From Eulemur rufifrons (Eukaryota > Chordata > Mammalia > Primates > Lemuridae): DNA of 64,000 nt. Numbering within the stretch: the stretch's first letter is position 1; each line of letters begins with the position of its first letter. Under the pieces are notes generated by a model. That model was not told the origin of the DNA, searched no databases, and saw nothing but the letters and a program-made list of their open reading frames with translations. Positions 25,490 to 36,959 of the stretch are shown here, piece after piece. The stretch spans positions 54,462,501 to 54,526,500 of the forward strand of contig NC_090989.1 in the NCBI RefSeq assembly GCF_041146395.1, read 5' to 3'. The translations under genes and the position numbers were made by a program.

Positions 25490-26620
25490 TCGTCCTCCTT
25501 TGTTTCCCATCTGTCAAACCCATACTTTTCCTTCAAATCTAGTTCAAATATCACATTTTCTGAAATCTTCCTATTTACAGCAGGCAGAATTGGCTTTGCT
25601 ATACTATGTGCATACTTCATTGAAATACTGCTGCATTTTTTTGCATTATTTATTATCATGTTTATCATTGCCACTAAATTATAAGTTCTTGAGAACAATG
25701 TCAGGTATGTGGGGACCAGATGTCAGGTCCGTGTTCCCTGGTTCTTGGTTCCTAATATCAAAGAATGGTTACTGGTACTGACTTGACAGAGCCAATGTGC
25801 AGATCAAGCAGATGCAAGCAAGCAAAGTGCCAAACTTTACTAAAGTATAGTACGCTCCAGAGAAGGAATAGGCCAACTCCCATGAGTGGAGGAGACCCTG
25901 AGTTTAAAGACAGAGTACAGAAAATATAGAAAGTATAGTATACTCTCAGTCAGTAAAGAGTGGGCTGCTTCAATGAGGAACAGTGTCACCCAAGGTTAGG
26001 GTCTGTTTTTTATGTTAATTCCTAATCATGTGTTACGTTGGAGGTGGAATATTCATGAATTTTCTTGGAAAGGGGTGGAGAATTCCCAGAACTGAGAACT
26101 GTCCCCATTTTTAACCTTGTAAGGCAATTTCTGGGGGTTGCCATGGTATTTGTAAACTGTCATGGTGCAGGTGGGTGTGATTTTTATGATGTTAATGAGG
26201 GTAGGTTACTTGAGGATACCGTCCCCTTACTTATACGCTTGCTCCAAAGACCCTCTTTTGTGGTCTTGTACATATCTCTACTTTGAGGCCTCTCTAGCTC
26301 TTTCTTTTTGGTCAGTCTTTGGAGGCTCCCCAGCATAGACCAAACATCTGTTTAGTCCTTGGAAGCCCCCTTGACATGCCGTCTGTTCTTTCTTGGAAGC
26401 CTCCCTGCTGGTCAATTTGTTCCTTCCTTTGTAGACAAAGCATCTCTTAGTGCCATCTATTTCTCAGTGGAAACCCCCTAGACAAAGCATCTGTTCTCCT
26501 TCCTCCTTCTCCCGACCTAACAACAAGGGCCAGGTTTCATTGCTTAATTCATTTGAAACTCCCATGTATGATAAAGTGTGTGTAATAGTTTAGCCTACAA
26601 GAAATATTTGATGAATGAAT
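25490..26620 (+). mobile_element. L2 LINE 3' end, split by an LTR
   Basis: The left part (25490-25698) reads as L2 3' sequence ('ttcaaatctagttcaaatatcac', '...ttataagttcttgagaacaa'). The right part (26527-26620) continues it ('gggccaggtttcattgc', ending 'aagaaatatttgatgaatgaatga'). Removing the LTR and one copy of the duplication (25699-26526) restores continuous L2 text. It is non-coding. Confidence 0.8.
25699..26522 (-). mobile_element. ERV1-type solo LTR
   Basis: An 824-bp LTR has ends 'tgtcaggt' and 'acctaaca', which are TG...CA with an inverted TGTYAGGT. It is flanked by an exact 4-base target duplication 'acaa' (25695-25698 and 26523-26526), as expected for class I endogenous retroviruses. 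No internal retroviral sequence is present, so this is a solo LTR left by recombination. Orientation is tentative: a TATA-like 'gtataagta' lies on the minus strand near 26230. The family name was not determined. Confidence 0.85.
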
Positions 26621-26624
26621 GAAC

Positions 26625-27850
26625 TTTCATTTTCAAAACTTGGCTCTCATTTTAGATGGGGATTAAATTTTACAGTTACTTCACACCTCTTGGAGAATTA
26701 TGCAAGCCCTTACACCATATTTCTGATCCCTGTCTTATTTTCACATCAGCAAGTTCACCAAGAAACATCTCCCAAGGTGGAGAGTACTTTGGATGTCCAA
26801 CATCCTCCTGACTAAGGAGCTATTCTCATTAGTATCATTATACTTCCTGCCACAGCAAGATGACACTGGGTAATAGAAACCAAAATAATCTAATTAGTGT
26901 TTGGAAACATTTTTTTAGAATCCTGAATATCTGTAAAAATTGAGGCTCTCCATGGATACATATTTATTTATTAGAGGAAATACTGAGCTGCTACTAGCAG
27001 GCTACCAAGATGTGAGAAGGTATGTACTTTATTCTTCTTTGTTTCCACAACATTTATAACCTCTAAAAAGCGGAGAACAGCTGTTCACTGGCAATGTGCA
27101 GTATATTTTGGGCAAGTAGGGCAGCAGGGTGACTAATGTGCACTGTAATGGCATTATAAGTGACTCACTGGAGTGCAATTATCAGTATAGCTGCCACATG
27201 CTTGGTTTATGATTAGGTTAATCGGTTCCTTAGCTGATTTCACTCTGCGTCTTACTCCGGTAAATTTGAACACTTTATTTTCTTGCCTGGAGAACCTAGC
27301 AATAGGCTTTTTTGTGGTTGTCCTCCAGTTAAGTTTCATGTCACTTTTGCTGCAAGTTGCAATGTTCCTTGGGTCATATTTGACCCCATGGACCAGTGTG
27401 CAAACTGAACCCCTGGACGAAATGTAAACAATGCAGAATTCCCAAGGCATCATACATCTTAGCAACCAGGAGTCTCTCAAGGGAATGTGCTATTTTTCAT
27501 TATTGCTTTTCTTACTCTTGTCACTTATTGCCATTGGGACACTTTGGAAGGAGATGGTGTTAATTCTTCATTAACCTTCTTTAGGGTGGGCATCACATAG
27601 ATAACTCATGGTGCCCTTCAACTTGCACATGGCTGGAGGAAAATGATTTTGAGCATCCCATGAGCTATGGCCCAACATTAAAAAACTAATCAAGACAACA
27701 CCTTCAAGTTCTATTTCTTTAATATTATTTTATTTGGAAGCAAACTCAAATTTTCTCCTTCTTTCAGCACAATTTTGATCATTTCACCCCCTTACTTAAC
27801 AATCTTTAATGAATTCCTATTGTATTGAACTGAATCTTGGTTTTATCATG
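26625..27850. other. Unique-looking sequence
   Basis: No gene is visible. Frames on both strands at 27154-27480 (108 codons minus, 72 codons plus) overlap antisense and carry no recognised domain, so I treat them as chance. Confidence 0.4.
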
Positions 27851-27854
27851 ATAT

Positions 27855-28825
27855 TAATTATGGTAGACAGACTCTAGGGTGTCCTTAATTGATCTCCACC
27901 AATGGGTGTTCATTTTCTTTTTTATCCCCAGTCTCCATGGCTTTCTATTACTCCCTTCTCTTTTTTTTTTTCATTTTTTTTTGAGACAAAGTCTTGCTTT
28001 GTTGCCCTGGCTAGAGTGAGTGCCGTGGCATCAGACTAGCTCACAGTAACCTCAAACTCCTGGGCTTAAGCAATCCTTCTGCCTCAGCCTCCCGAGTAGC
28101 TGGGAGTACAGGCATGCACCACCATGCCCGGCTAATATTTTTTATATATGTATTTTTAGTTGGTCAGATAATTTCTTTCTATTTTTAGTAGAGACGGGGG
28201 TCTCGCTCTTGCTCAGGCTGGTCTCGAACTCCTGACCTTGAGCGATCCACCCGCCTCGGCCTCCCAGAGTGCTAGGATTACAGGCGTTAGCCACCGCGTT
28301 CGGCTACTCCCTTCTCTTAAATGTGAACAGAATCTGTACCCTGTTCCTGACCTATAATATATGGCAAAGATGATGGCATGTTATTGCCATGATTATGTTA
28401 TGTTTTGCATTGGAATCACCCTAGAGACTCTTCTTGGTGTCATGATGAAGTAAGTGGCCACAACAGGGATACCCACGTGGCAAAGAACTGCAGGGGGTCT
28501 CAAGGAACTGAGGGTGATTAGGAGCACAAGGTGGCTTCTGGCCAACAGTCAGCAGAAGCAACTGATGTTCAGTCTTACAGTTGCAAAAAATTGAATGTTG
28601 CCAAAAACTCTGTGTGACTGAGAAAGTGAGTTCCTTCCTAGTTGAAACTCCAGATGAAAATGCAACTAACACCTTGACTGTAGTTAGTGGGCCCTAAACA
28701 GACAACTCAGTTAAGCTGTACCCAAACTTGTGACCCTTAAAATTGCAAGATAATAAATGTGTGTGTTTCAAGTACTAAAGTTATGATAATGTATTTCACA
28801 GTCTAGAGAACTAATATGGCAATCA
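27855..28825 (+). mobile_element. MLT1C-like MaLR LTR, split by an Alu
   Basis: The LTR begins near 'tggtagacagactctagggtg' and resumes after the Alu with 'tgacctataatatatggcaaaga', '...cacgtggcaaagaactgcagg', 'gcaagataataaatgtgtgtg' and 'tctagagaactaata'. That is the order of an MLT1C-type LTR with its polyadenylation-like AATAAA near the 3' end. The Alu (27963-28304) sits in its 5' third. Confidence 0.8.
27963..28304 (-). mobile_element. Alu SINE (lemur-type), inside the MLT1
   Basis: A reverse Alu starts with a T-rich tail and 'gagacaaagtcttgct' and ends with 'gttagccaccgcgttcggc'. The perfect target duplication 'tactcccttctctt' is at 27949-27962 and 28305-28318. It carries the extra middle segment 'agttggtcagataatttctt'. 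Confidence 0.97.
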
Positions 28826-28959
28826 ACAGCTTCTGTAATTTAGTAACCTTTTTAGCTTCTTACATTTGTGCATATATTGTATATTCCTATCAGACAAGAC
28901 TGTTCTCTAGTCAGACATCTTATCTGCAAAATGTAGATATTAGGTAACTCACTTATGTA

Positions 28960-29255
28960 CACTTATCTTCACTGTAATAGAGGATAATGATACCTTAAAA
29001 AGTTTTTGTGAGTATTAAATTATATAACACATGGAAGTACCTGTTACAGTTTTTGGAACATTGTGGGCATTCAGTAAATACTCATTTCCCTTCCTTTCAC
29101 TTTCCTTCCTTTTCCAAATAATCTTTTTTATCCCCAGTCTGTATACCTTTGGTCAGGTTGTTCCTTCTTTTCAGAATGCCCTTTACACTCATCTCCATGG
29201 AAGCACCTATTACAATTTTTGAACATTGTGGACATTCAGTAAATACTCGTTGTCT
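28960..29255 (+). repeat. MIR end and L2-like piece with a duplicated segment
   Basis: At 28960-29090 MIR-like text ends with 'acattgtgggcattcagtaaatactc'. A second, about 85% similar copy of its last 55 bases lies at 29196-29250, 166 bases on. Between them, 'cagaatgccctttacactcat' resembles L2. The two related endings may be two separate SINE/LINE 3' ends that share the same 'cagtaaatac' wording, or a local duplication. Confidence 0.55.
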
Positions 29256-29726
29256 TCTTTAAAGACCTCCCAACCTTAAAGTCCAGCTCAGCGTTAACTT
29301 TTTTAAAAACATTTGTCCACATGAAACTTAATTTCACTCTGTGTCCATTTAATACTTAATAAAAATATAATTAAATCTGTGATTAAGGTGTAAACTGATT
29401 CAATTATGCCTCTAAAGGAAAGAGAACATATTTATATAAACAGTTGAGTGTCTATCAAAATTATATTTATGCTGTGTTTATGGAATATGGTTCATACTTT
29501 CTGGTCTCCTCTGTTGTCTAACTTCATCATTAGTGCCACTACAGGTAAGGCATTGGAAACAGGTCCTAGAGGTATGAAACTTTTGTCACATACTACTTCT
29601 GTTCCTTCCAGATGCACAACCTGCATTGTACAGCTCCTGCTTTTCTTTGTAATTATCTTGTCATCTTGTGGTTTTTTTGTTTAACTATCTCACAACATTG
29701 CAATATGGATGAATAAGGAAGTCTGT
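29255..29726. other. Unique-looking sequence
   Basis: No gene is visible. The 78-codon frame at 29448-29684 has no recognised domain. Confidence 0.4.
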
Positions 29727-29744
29727 TTATTATTTGATTTTTTA

Positions 29745-30106
29745 TTTTTATTTTTATTTTTATTTTTATTTAATTTTATTTTTTTTTGAGACAGAGTCTC
29801 GCTTTGTTGCCCAGGCTAGAGTGAGTGCCGTGGCATCAGCCTAGCTCACAGCAACCTCAAACTCCTGGGTTCAAGCGATCCTCCTGCCTGAGCCTCCCGA
29901 GCAGCTGGGACTACAGTTATGCGCCACCATGCCTGGCTAATTTTTTCTATATATATTTTAGTTGGCCAGATAATTTCTTTCTATTTTTAGTAGAGACAGG
30001 GTCTCACTCTTGCTCAGGCTGGTCTCGAACTCCTGATCTTGAGTGATCCACCGGCCTCAGCCTCCCAGAGTGCTAGGATTACAGGCGTGAGCCACCGTGC
30101 CCAGCC
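29745..30106 (-). mobile_element. Alu SINE (lemur-type) with (TTTTTA)n tail
   Basis: A reverse Alu runs from an extended 'tttttattttta' tail to 'gtgagccaccgtgcccagcc'. The perfect 18-bp target duplication 'ttattatttgatttttta' is at 29727-29744 and 30107-30124. The middle carries the lemur-type 'agttggccagataatttc' segment. The intact duplication and low divergence suggest it is the youngest Alu here. A short plus-strand frame across it is an Alu translation artefact. Confidence 0.97.
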
Positions 30107-30124
30107 TTATTATTTGATTTTTTA

Positions 30125-30680
30125 AAAGACACATGAGGAAATAATACCAAGCAGGATAGTTGACTGGTGAAAGAAAGGGTGGGAAGTATTTTTGTTGTTT
30201 TCATTCAATCACAATATTCTTGCTAAACAGACTCACAAAGCTTATAATAGCTCTTCTCATGATTATACTTTTTTTGTCTATAAAATAAGATTTATTGTTC
30301 ATATTTATGTTTCCATATATGTGATGAAATAGACAATTTACTCTAGTGTTGGCCTTCAATATAAAAATGAGCCAATATTTCTCTCTGAGATTTTTTTTCC
30401 CCAGTAGTAGCAATAGATGTATACAAACTAATATATATTTCTCATTCTATTCCTGTTGTGTAAAATAGCATACACAGCAGGTTTGTTTGAACAACTAGAA
30501 CACAAATTCAAGCCCTTCCGATCGATTACACCTTTCCCCACCTCCAGTTGAAATCTTAGATGAGTTCAATAGCTTTTTCATTTCCCTTTGGACAATTAAA
30601 AAAGTAGTCTAGTCACTTACTCTCAGAATCTCATTTCAGTAATTAACATGACTAATCTACGCAGTAGTTAGTAATCTGTT
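30125..30680. other. Unique-looking AT-rich sequence
   Basis: Nothing recognisable is present. Confidence 0.4.
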
Positions 30681-30682
30681 TC

Positions 30683-31037
30683 CTTTTTTTAATTTTTTTT
30701 ATTTTTATTTCAGGATATTATGAGGGTACAAACATTTTGGTTACATTTTATGTCTTTGCCTCATCCAAGCAAGGATTAGGGGATGCCCTTCCTCTCTACA
30801 ATGCTCACCGCGTCCATTAGTTGTGAGTTTACCCCCCCCAACCCCCTAATCCCTGGAGAATATAACTATTCTGGTGAGCACCATAGTGTTGATCAGTCAG
30901 TGCCAATTTGATGGGGAGTACATGTGGAGCCCATTCTTCCAATCTTGCAGTACCTCACTTCGGATAATGGGCTCAAGCTCTATCCAGGAAAATATAAGAG
31001 GTGCCAGGTCACTGTAGTTTCTTATAATTGAGTACTA
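30683..31037 (-). mobile_element. L1 3' end, minus strand, short
   Basis: It starts with a T run and 'tttttatttcaggatatta', continues as antisense 3'UTR ('gtccattagttgtgagttta') and stops just after 'tcttataattgagtacta'. The insertion is about 0.35 kb, mostly 3'UTR, with severe 5' truncation. A target duplication is not evident. Confidence 0.9.
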
Positions 31038-31039
31038 TT

Positions 31040-33155
31040 ATCTATATTGCTTTCTCTCATGTGATTTACATGAGTTTTTTTTTCATCTATACAAGAGGCA
31101 AAGTCAGTTTTGTTTAGTAGATTGCATCTGGAATAAAAATAAAGCAAAAATATCATTTGTGAAATCAAAATGTTCTACTGAATAAATAGAAATACCAGTT
31201 CTTTGACCATGATTAGGCCTCTTTGTTGCCCCTTTAGAATTTGATAAGACTTTGACATTTAAAATAATCATATTAAATATTTCCCTCTTCATCACTCAAA
31301 TGAACCCAGCTGTTAGTTTTCCATGAGATTCCTGTAATGTAGCTGGTAAAGTAGTAGCTACATTAAGAGACATTAGCTTTGGTGAGAAAAGAAATGCCTT
31401 TTTTGTTTTTTAACTAACTATTTTAGAATAATTTAATTTTCTTTAGATAGTGTCTCTTTTGGTGCAATCTGTTGCATAGTGGCTGAGTGCAGTTTATGTC
31501 ATAAATTTTGCAAGTGCATATACTAAATTGAATGGCTGTCTAACAGTGACAGGCGGGAAGATGTTCCACTGTATGTTCAGTTGTTCCCAGGGGCTTTCTG
31601 GGATGTTGCTACAATTCTGTAGCCTGTAATCTGGTTATTTATCTCCTTTTCCTTTGTAAATGTACAAATATCTCAATCACAATATTTTTTATAAATGTCA
31701 TCCTGATTTTTACTGCAGCTATGACTGGTTGCATTTGTATCCTGGAACATGAGCACACTAGAAATATAAAATAAAAAATAAAGTTCAGTTTTGTTCAAAC
31801 AAAAGAATATAAGATGTGATCCAGTTAAATTTCTAACTATATTATTCTGACGTATAGTTAGCTTGAATTTGTGGGTTGACACCCATCAATAAGAGAAACT
31901 TACAAGACCATTTATTTATTTCAGAAAGGGGCAGTGCTCATTCAGTGGGAGGCATGGTTTCATTCTGGGTTAATCTATAGAACTTTTGGAACATTTATTT
32001 ACAGTTAGATACAATCAGAGGTATTAGTTTCTTTGTAAAAAGCATATACAATATACTGCTCTCTTTGTTATTTAATAACTCATTTTAACCAAGAGAAAAT
32101 TTCTTCTAAGGAATGAGGTGTTAACAAAAATGCACTTCTGAGTTTTAACTAAAGCACCTTTAGGATCTCCCTTTCTCTCATGCTGTGTCCTATATCTGCT
32201 GTTATTGCTTGTCAGGTAAAACTAACTAGAATGCCAAAAGTTTTGTTTACATCATCCTGTTCAATACTAAAGATAAATGAAGTTTTACTATCAGAAAAAT
32301 ATTCATAGAGCTACTCTCTTGCACAGGTTAAGAGGGAGAGAAGAATCCACAATCTGTATAATACTACATGTAGAAAGATATTTTAGAGAATGGAACACCA
32401 GAAGTACTTGGTTGCCTTACATCTTCTGATCTTTTTCAGACTGTCTTCAAATATCTAAACATCGGACAATAAGGAATAATGTTTATTTTGAGAGTCCCAA
32501 AAGAGCAAAAGTAGGGCCAATGGAGAAAGGGAGACAAATTTTAATATACTTGCATATTACCCATAGCATGGTCATCAGTAAGCACAGACAAGCAGAGTTT
32601 GGAAGAGATGTGATGGGGAAACTCAAGGATCAGATCAGATAATAGACCAGGTAATCTTTAAATCTCCTTAAAAATGAAAGAGTCTCTCAATACAATTCTT
32701 GAAGGCTCCAGTTTCCAAAAACTGATCTGATTACTAAATAATTCCAGAATGATCTTTCTTCATTAGATATGTACATTGTAATTTTAGATTTTTCACTGAC
32801 AATATTTAACACTTTTTATCATTAGCCAATACTATGGTAGATTAAGAAGTCCATAAAGAAAATCAATGGTGTCCAAAATGATGAAAGCATACCGTTCCTT
32901 ATGATCCGCCACTTATTGGTTATGTTCTTAAATAGAAGCCACTCACTATCAGTGTTCTAAGGAAATAAGCATATAACCCAACATGGAGGATGTATGATTT
33001 TTCATTTTAGCTTTAAGAATTGCTCCTTTCCTCTGATGAGTGTCTGTGTTTTCCCTGCTTATATTATAGCTTGATTTTTGCCATATGCTTTCTGAACTTT
33101 TTATATTATGCTTAATTGACCTATATCTTAAAAATAAAGAAGAAAATTTTAATTA
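31040..33155. other. Unique-looking AT-rich interval
   Basis: No gene, RNA or named repeat is visible over about 2.1 kb. Confidence 0.4.
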
Positions 33156-33161
33156 TAGCTA

Positions 33162-33525
33162 TATTAGGATTCTCCAGAGAAGCAGAAGATACAGGATGTT
33201 ATGTTTATATATACAGAGATCTATTTAAGGAATTGGCTTATATGATTATAAAGCCTGGCAAATCCAAAATCTGCAGGGTGGTTTTGCAGGCTACAGACTC
33301 AGGGAAGAGGCCATGTTGTGATTCAAGTTTGAAGGCCATCTATTGGAGAATTTGTTCTTCCTAGGGGGGTATCAGTCTTTTCTTCTATTCAGTTCTTCAA
33401 CTGATTGGATTACATTTATCCCCATTGTGTAGGGCAATCTGCTTCACTCAAAGTCCTTGATTTGAATGCTAATTTCACCAAAAAACAATCTTACAGAAAA
33501 ATCCAGAATAACACCACAACAGGAA
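33162..33525 (-). mobile_element. LTR-like dispersed repeat (same family as 61268-61846)
   Basis: Text such as 'attctccagagaagcagaaga', 'aaggaattggcttatatgatta', 'aaatccaaaatctgcaggg' and 'caactgattggattacat' follows a common mammalian repeat. The reverse complement of the element at 61268-61846 gives the same word order, so this copy is in the opposite orientation. I suspect a MaLR-like LTR but cannot name it with confidence. Confidence 0.65.
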
Positions 33526-33529
33526 TGTA

Positions 33530-34925
33530 TCTCTTGAGGTCTACCACTCTGTGTTTCTCTGTGCTGAAAAACAATCCCTTGGGATTTCTGTCTTCTACTT
33601 TCTTTGGACTATTTTACTTACAAGCTTATGCATTATATTATTAGCATATTATAAACTACAATTCATGGTTTTATTTTATGAAAGTTTCCACTGACTTGTC
33701 ATTGTTTTCTTTATGCAACTTTACACATTGTAATTGTTGGATGAAAAGTTGCCTGTGTCTATCGAAAACAAACTTATCTTTCAGCCTTATCTAAGCGGTT
33801 GGGTTTTTTAGACCTGTGCTATTCAAAATGTGGTCTGTGGATCAGAACCTTTGCGTACCACTGGTTTAGACTTATGCTGCCATTTAGAGTGAAGATTTTA
33901 AACCTTGTATTAACTTTGACAACTAATTATTTCTATACTTTAGTTTGGTTGCCTGAAATCCTATTTCACATAGACAAATATTTGTAACTAATAATGATTT
34001 TTTTTTTGTTTTTTCTTTGCTTGTTTGTGTTTTTTCTTCAATTTATTTATTTATTTTCTTTTAAAAAAAATTTCAGTAATAGTGATTATTGACATTAACA
34101 GGTCATATTGCAATATCAGAATTTAATTAAACTAATTTGAAAGGGTGTAATTATTGTAAGAAATATTTATTTTAAAATTACATCACTAAATATATTTTAT
34201 AATGATTCTAATTGCTTAACTATTAAATGGTCACTATGGAAGTTGTTAGTGAGCACTTTCCTCAGTAATATATCTTAATTATTTGGCAAAAAATAATAAT
34301 TTAACATTTCAAATGCATATTCAATGATTTTATTATTATTTTAAAAATCTTAAATGCCTCAGTACTTATCTCTGGGAGACATTAATGAAAAGTTAAAAGG
34401 TGGACACAATATATAAAATAAAATCAATTAAAAGGGTTTATTTTTTGTCTCATTCCAAATATTCATGACAGCACCTTCTTTTGGGTGACAAATAAATTTG
34501 TAAATGCTATACTCCCTTCCTATTGCATTACAATTATATTTAAAGTGTTTGTTAATTAATGATTTGCCTTAAATAATTATCAACAGTAGTAGAAAAATTC
34601 TTGCATCATTTTAGCAGCCAGTGTTTGTACACAAATATTGATTGCTAACTCACATTTTACAAGATACTTTATTATACAGTAGCGACCACTCCATCTCCAA
34701 AACTTTTATTCTTGCCATTGTTTTTGCACACAAAAAAAATATAGATTTCAACAAGTTTTGTCAACTTACCTAATTTATGACAATTTATTTTCTGGACCCA
34801 TATGCGTCAAGTGTCTTGCATAGTGGTGAATCCTCCTTGCATTTCCCTACAGGAACATACAGTAAGAAAACATGCAAAATTAGAAGAACTGACTTTTCTA
34901 CATTGTTCCCTTTCAATTCTGTCTG
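33530..34925. other. Unique-looking AT-rich interval
   Basis: No gene is visible. At 33815-33870 'tgctattcaaaatgtggtctgtggatca' resembles the left end of a MER5/Charlie MITE, but only about 55 bases are recognisable. Confidence 0.4.
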
Positions 34926-34934
34926 ATTTTAGAG

Positions 34935-35060
34935 TCTTATAGGGAATTTTAAAAAATATAGATGCTGAGCTCCCAACTAGAGGTTCTCATTTAATTGGTG
35001 GAGTAAGTTCTAGGTGCCAGCAATTTTTTAAAAATCCCTAGTCGATTCCAATATGCGACT
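34935..35060 (+). mobile_element. MER5-like hAT MITE fragment
   Basis: The order 'tatagatgctgagctcccaac', 'gaggttctcatttaattggtg' and 'aaaaatccctagtcgattcc' follows a MER5-group element. It is worn and non-coding. Confidence 0.55.
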
Positions 35061-35064
35061 TGTA

Positions 35065-36180
35065 TTATGAACTACAATATACACTCTTATCAACTGTAAA
35101 AATTTCATAGGATTTCAGCTTTTATATTAAATCAACAAATAAATTGAATATACATTCTGAAATTATAATCTCTGAACATTATTTCAGACATTTGTAGTAA
35201 TTTTATTTTCTTAGCAGTCCACTCCACTTGTATGTTTCCTTCAGTACTTACTGAACTCTTCAATATGCACTGAGAAAAATAAGCTGAGAGTTTTATTTTT
35301 GTACTCATTGTTTTGGAATTAAAATTTCCTTATAAATTTTGCATGATTTGGTAGGCTTGATACATTTTCATATAAAAAAAATATAGTGGATTCTTGGGAA
35401 TTTTTAAATACTTTCAAATTGAACCCCAATACAAATAACTGTCATTATAATATCTTGACTGAATAAAATTTCTGGGCATATGGTTTTGATTTTGTACAGT
35501 GCTTTCCGTGTAAAAAACAACAGTCAAAGAATTAGTAGGTAGTACTATATCATCAAATGACTTGTTCTTTTATTTTAAAATTGATTAAGCTCATACTATT
35601 CAACATCAGTTTTTCTTTTCATATTGGCTAATGTTTAGCCCCAAGTTCCATTATCATTTTTAGGTAGTTTTATACCCCATCTACAAATAAAAATACATTT
35701 ATAAACCAAAAAATGATGAATATTTACCATGAATCCCCCAATTTTATAATGCCATTCCACCGAATATAAAAGGCAGGAAGCATCATGAACTTCAAGTGCT
35801 AAATCCCATATTTATAATCCTATATTTATAACCCCTTATTATCATGATTTGTGTTATATATATAACTTATTACAAAATTCATTTTAATATTGCTTGAGTT
35901 TATAATATACAATATTTCTTGTTTTCAAATTCCTTGATATAAATTGCAGATATTAAAGGACACTAAAGGAAAAAGCAGATTTTTTTCATTTATAAATATT
36001 CAAACTATGAATTTTGCTTTACAAAACAAAGAAATTGGCAGAGAAAAAATTTCAGTGTGATTTTCTTGGAACATAAAAACTTTACCAAAGCTGTTTGGTA
36101 CTGTTGGATCATATCTAAGTCAGGACGCTTGACATGAGTCCCTCGTGTTAACCACCAGAACTACTTGAACTTTCCTAAAA
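35065..36180. other. Unique-looking very AT-rich sequence
   Basis: No gene is visible. A short tandem pair, 'atatttataatcc' then 'atatttataaccc', lies at about 35809-35835. Confidence 0.4.
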
Positions 36181-36185
36181 TGAAA

Positions 36186-36254
36186 AGGAGAAGAGAGAGA
36201 CAGACGTACAGACAGAGAGAGGGAGAGACAGAGAAAAAGCGATAGAGGGAGAGA
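36186..36254. repeat. (GA)n-rich purine tract
   Basis: About 70 bases of G/A-rich sequence contain GAGA and GACAGA units with few pyrimidines. It could form a triplex, but no function is implied. Confidence 0.8.
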
Positions 36255-36259
36255 ATGAA

Positions 36260-36955
36260 TGAGTTCAACCTAACCTTTATTTTCACCAAAATTACCTGAG
36301 AAAGCATTTGCATGTTTCAAATTAATAATTTGAAAGACTATTCTTAGGCACAGTCTACACAGACCATTGTTTGCCTACCTATTTGGGGTGTTGTACTTAA
36401 TTCTAAAGTTGTTTATGTTTTCTCCCGAAATATCTCATTTGATTTTTCATTCTCCTTTAAACCATTAGTTATAACTTGGTGAATTTCTCAAAAAGAAAGA
36501 AAATTGAAGGCATTAAAGGCTCATTGTAAAGGAAACATTCAGGAATAAAATAAGACATTTTGACAATAATAAAAATTCACTCCTCAGAACTAGACAGTTT
36601 CAAAAAATTCTGTTTTAAAAACTTATAAATAGTAACATTGTTGAGGGTTGCCTCACGAATGTTAATGCCCTTGAGCCTCTACTTGGAGATTTTATCCAAC
36701 TGAGTGGCCTTTAAGTTCCCAGAAAAAAAAAAAAAAAAGCATAAAAGAGAGAAAGCGAGATCATGGCACACGTTTGATGTGCAGTGCTGGCCACGAACTG
36801 TGCTGGAGTCAGGTGAGTAATATGGACATGGGGTCGTGTATCACCACCATTTGCAATAGTCTACCTCTTACGCTCATCAGATGTTTTTATGTCTTTATGG
36901 TTGATAGAAGTCGCAAAGAAAAAAATACTTAAATTAAGAGGGTTAAGGGGGCAAA
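36260..36955. other. Unassigned sequence, possibly distal ERV-L
   Basis: No gene is visible. An A-run lies at 36722-36738. The stretch from about 36780 may be the downstream end of the ERV-L relic that follows, but I could not recognise it well enough to include. Confidence 0.35.
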
Positions 36956-36959
36956 CTAC

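Noticed and set aside
27154..27480. 108-codon minus-strand frame opposite a 72-codon plus frame
   Set aside because: Overlapping antisense frames of this size without domains are typical of chance, and no splice sites frame them convincingly.
29825..30046. Plus-strand frame resembling Alu-derived peptides
   Set aside because: It is the usual translation of an antisense Alu, not a gene.
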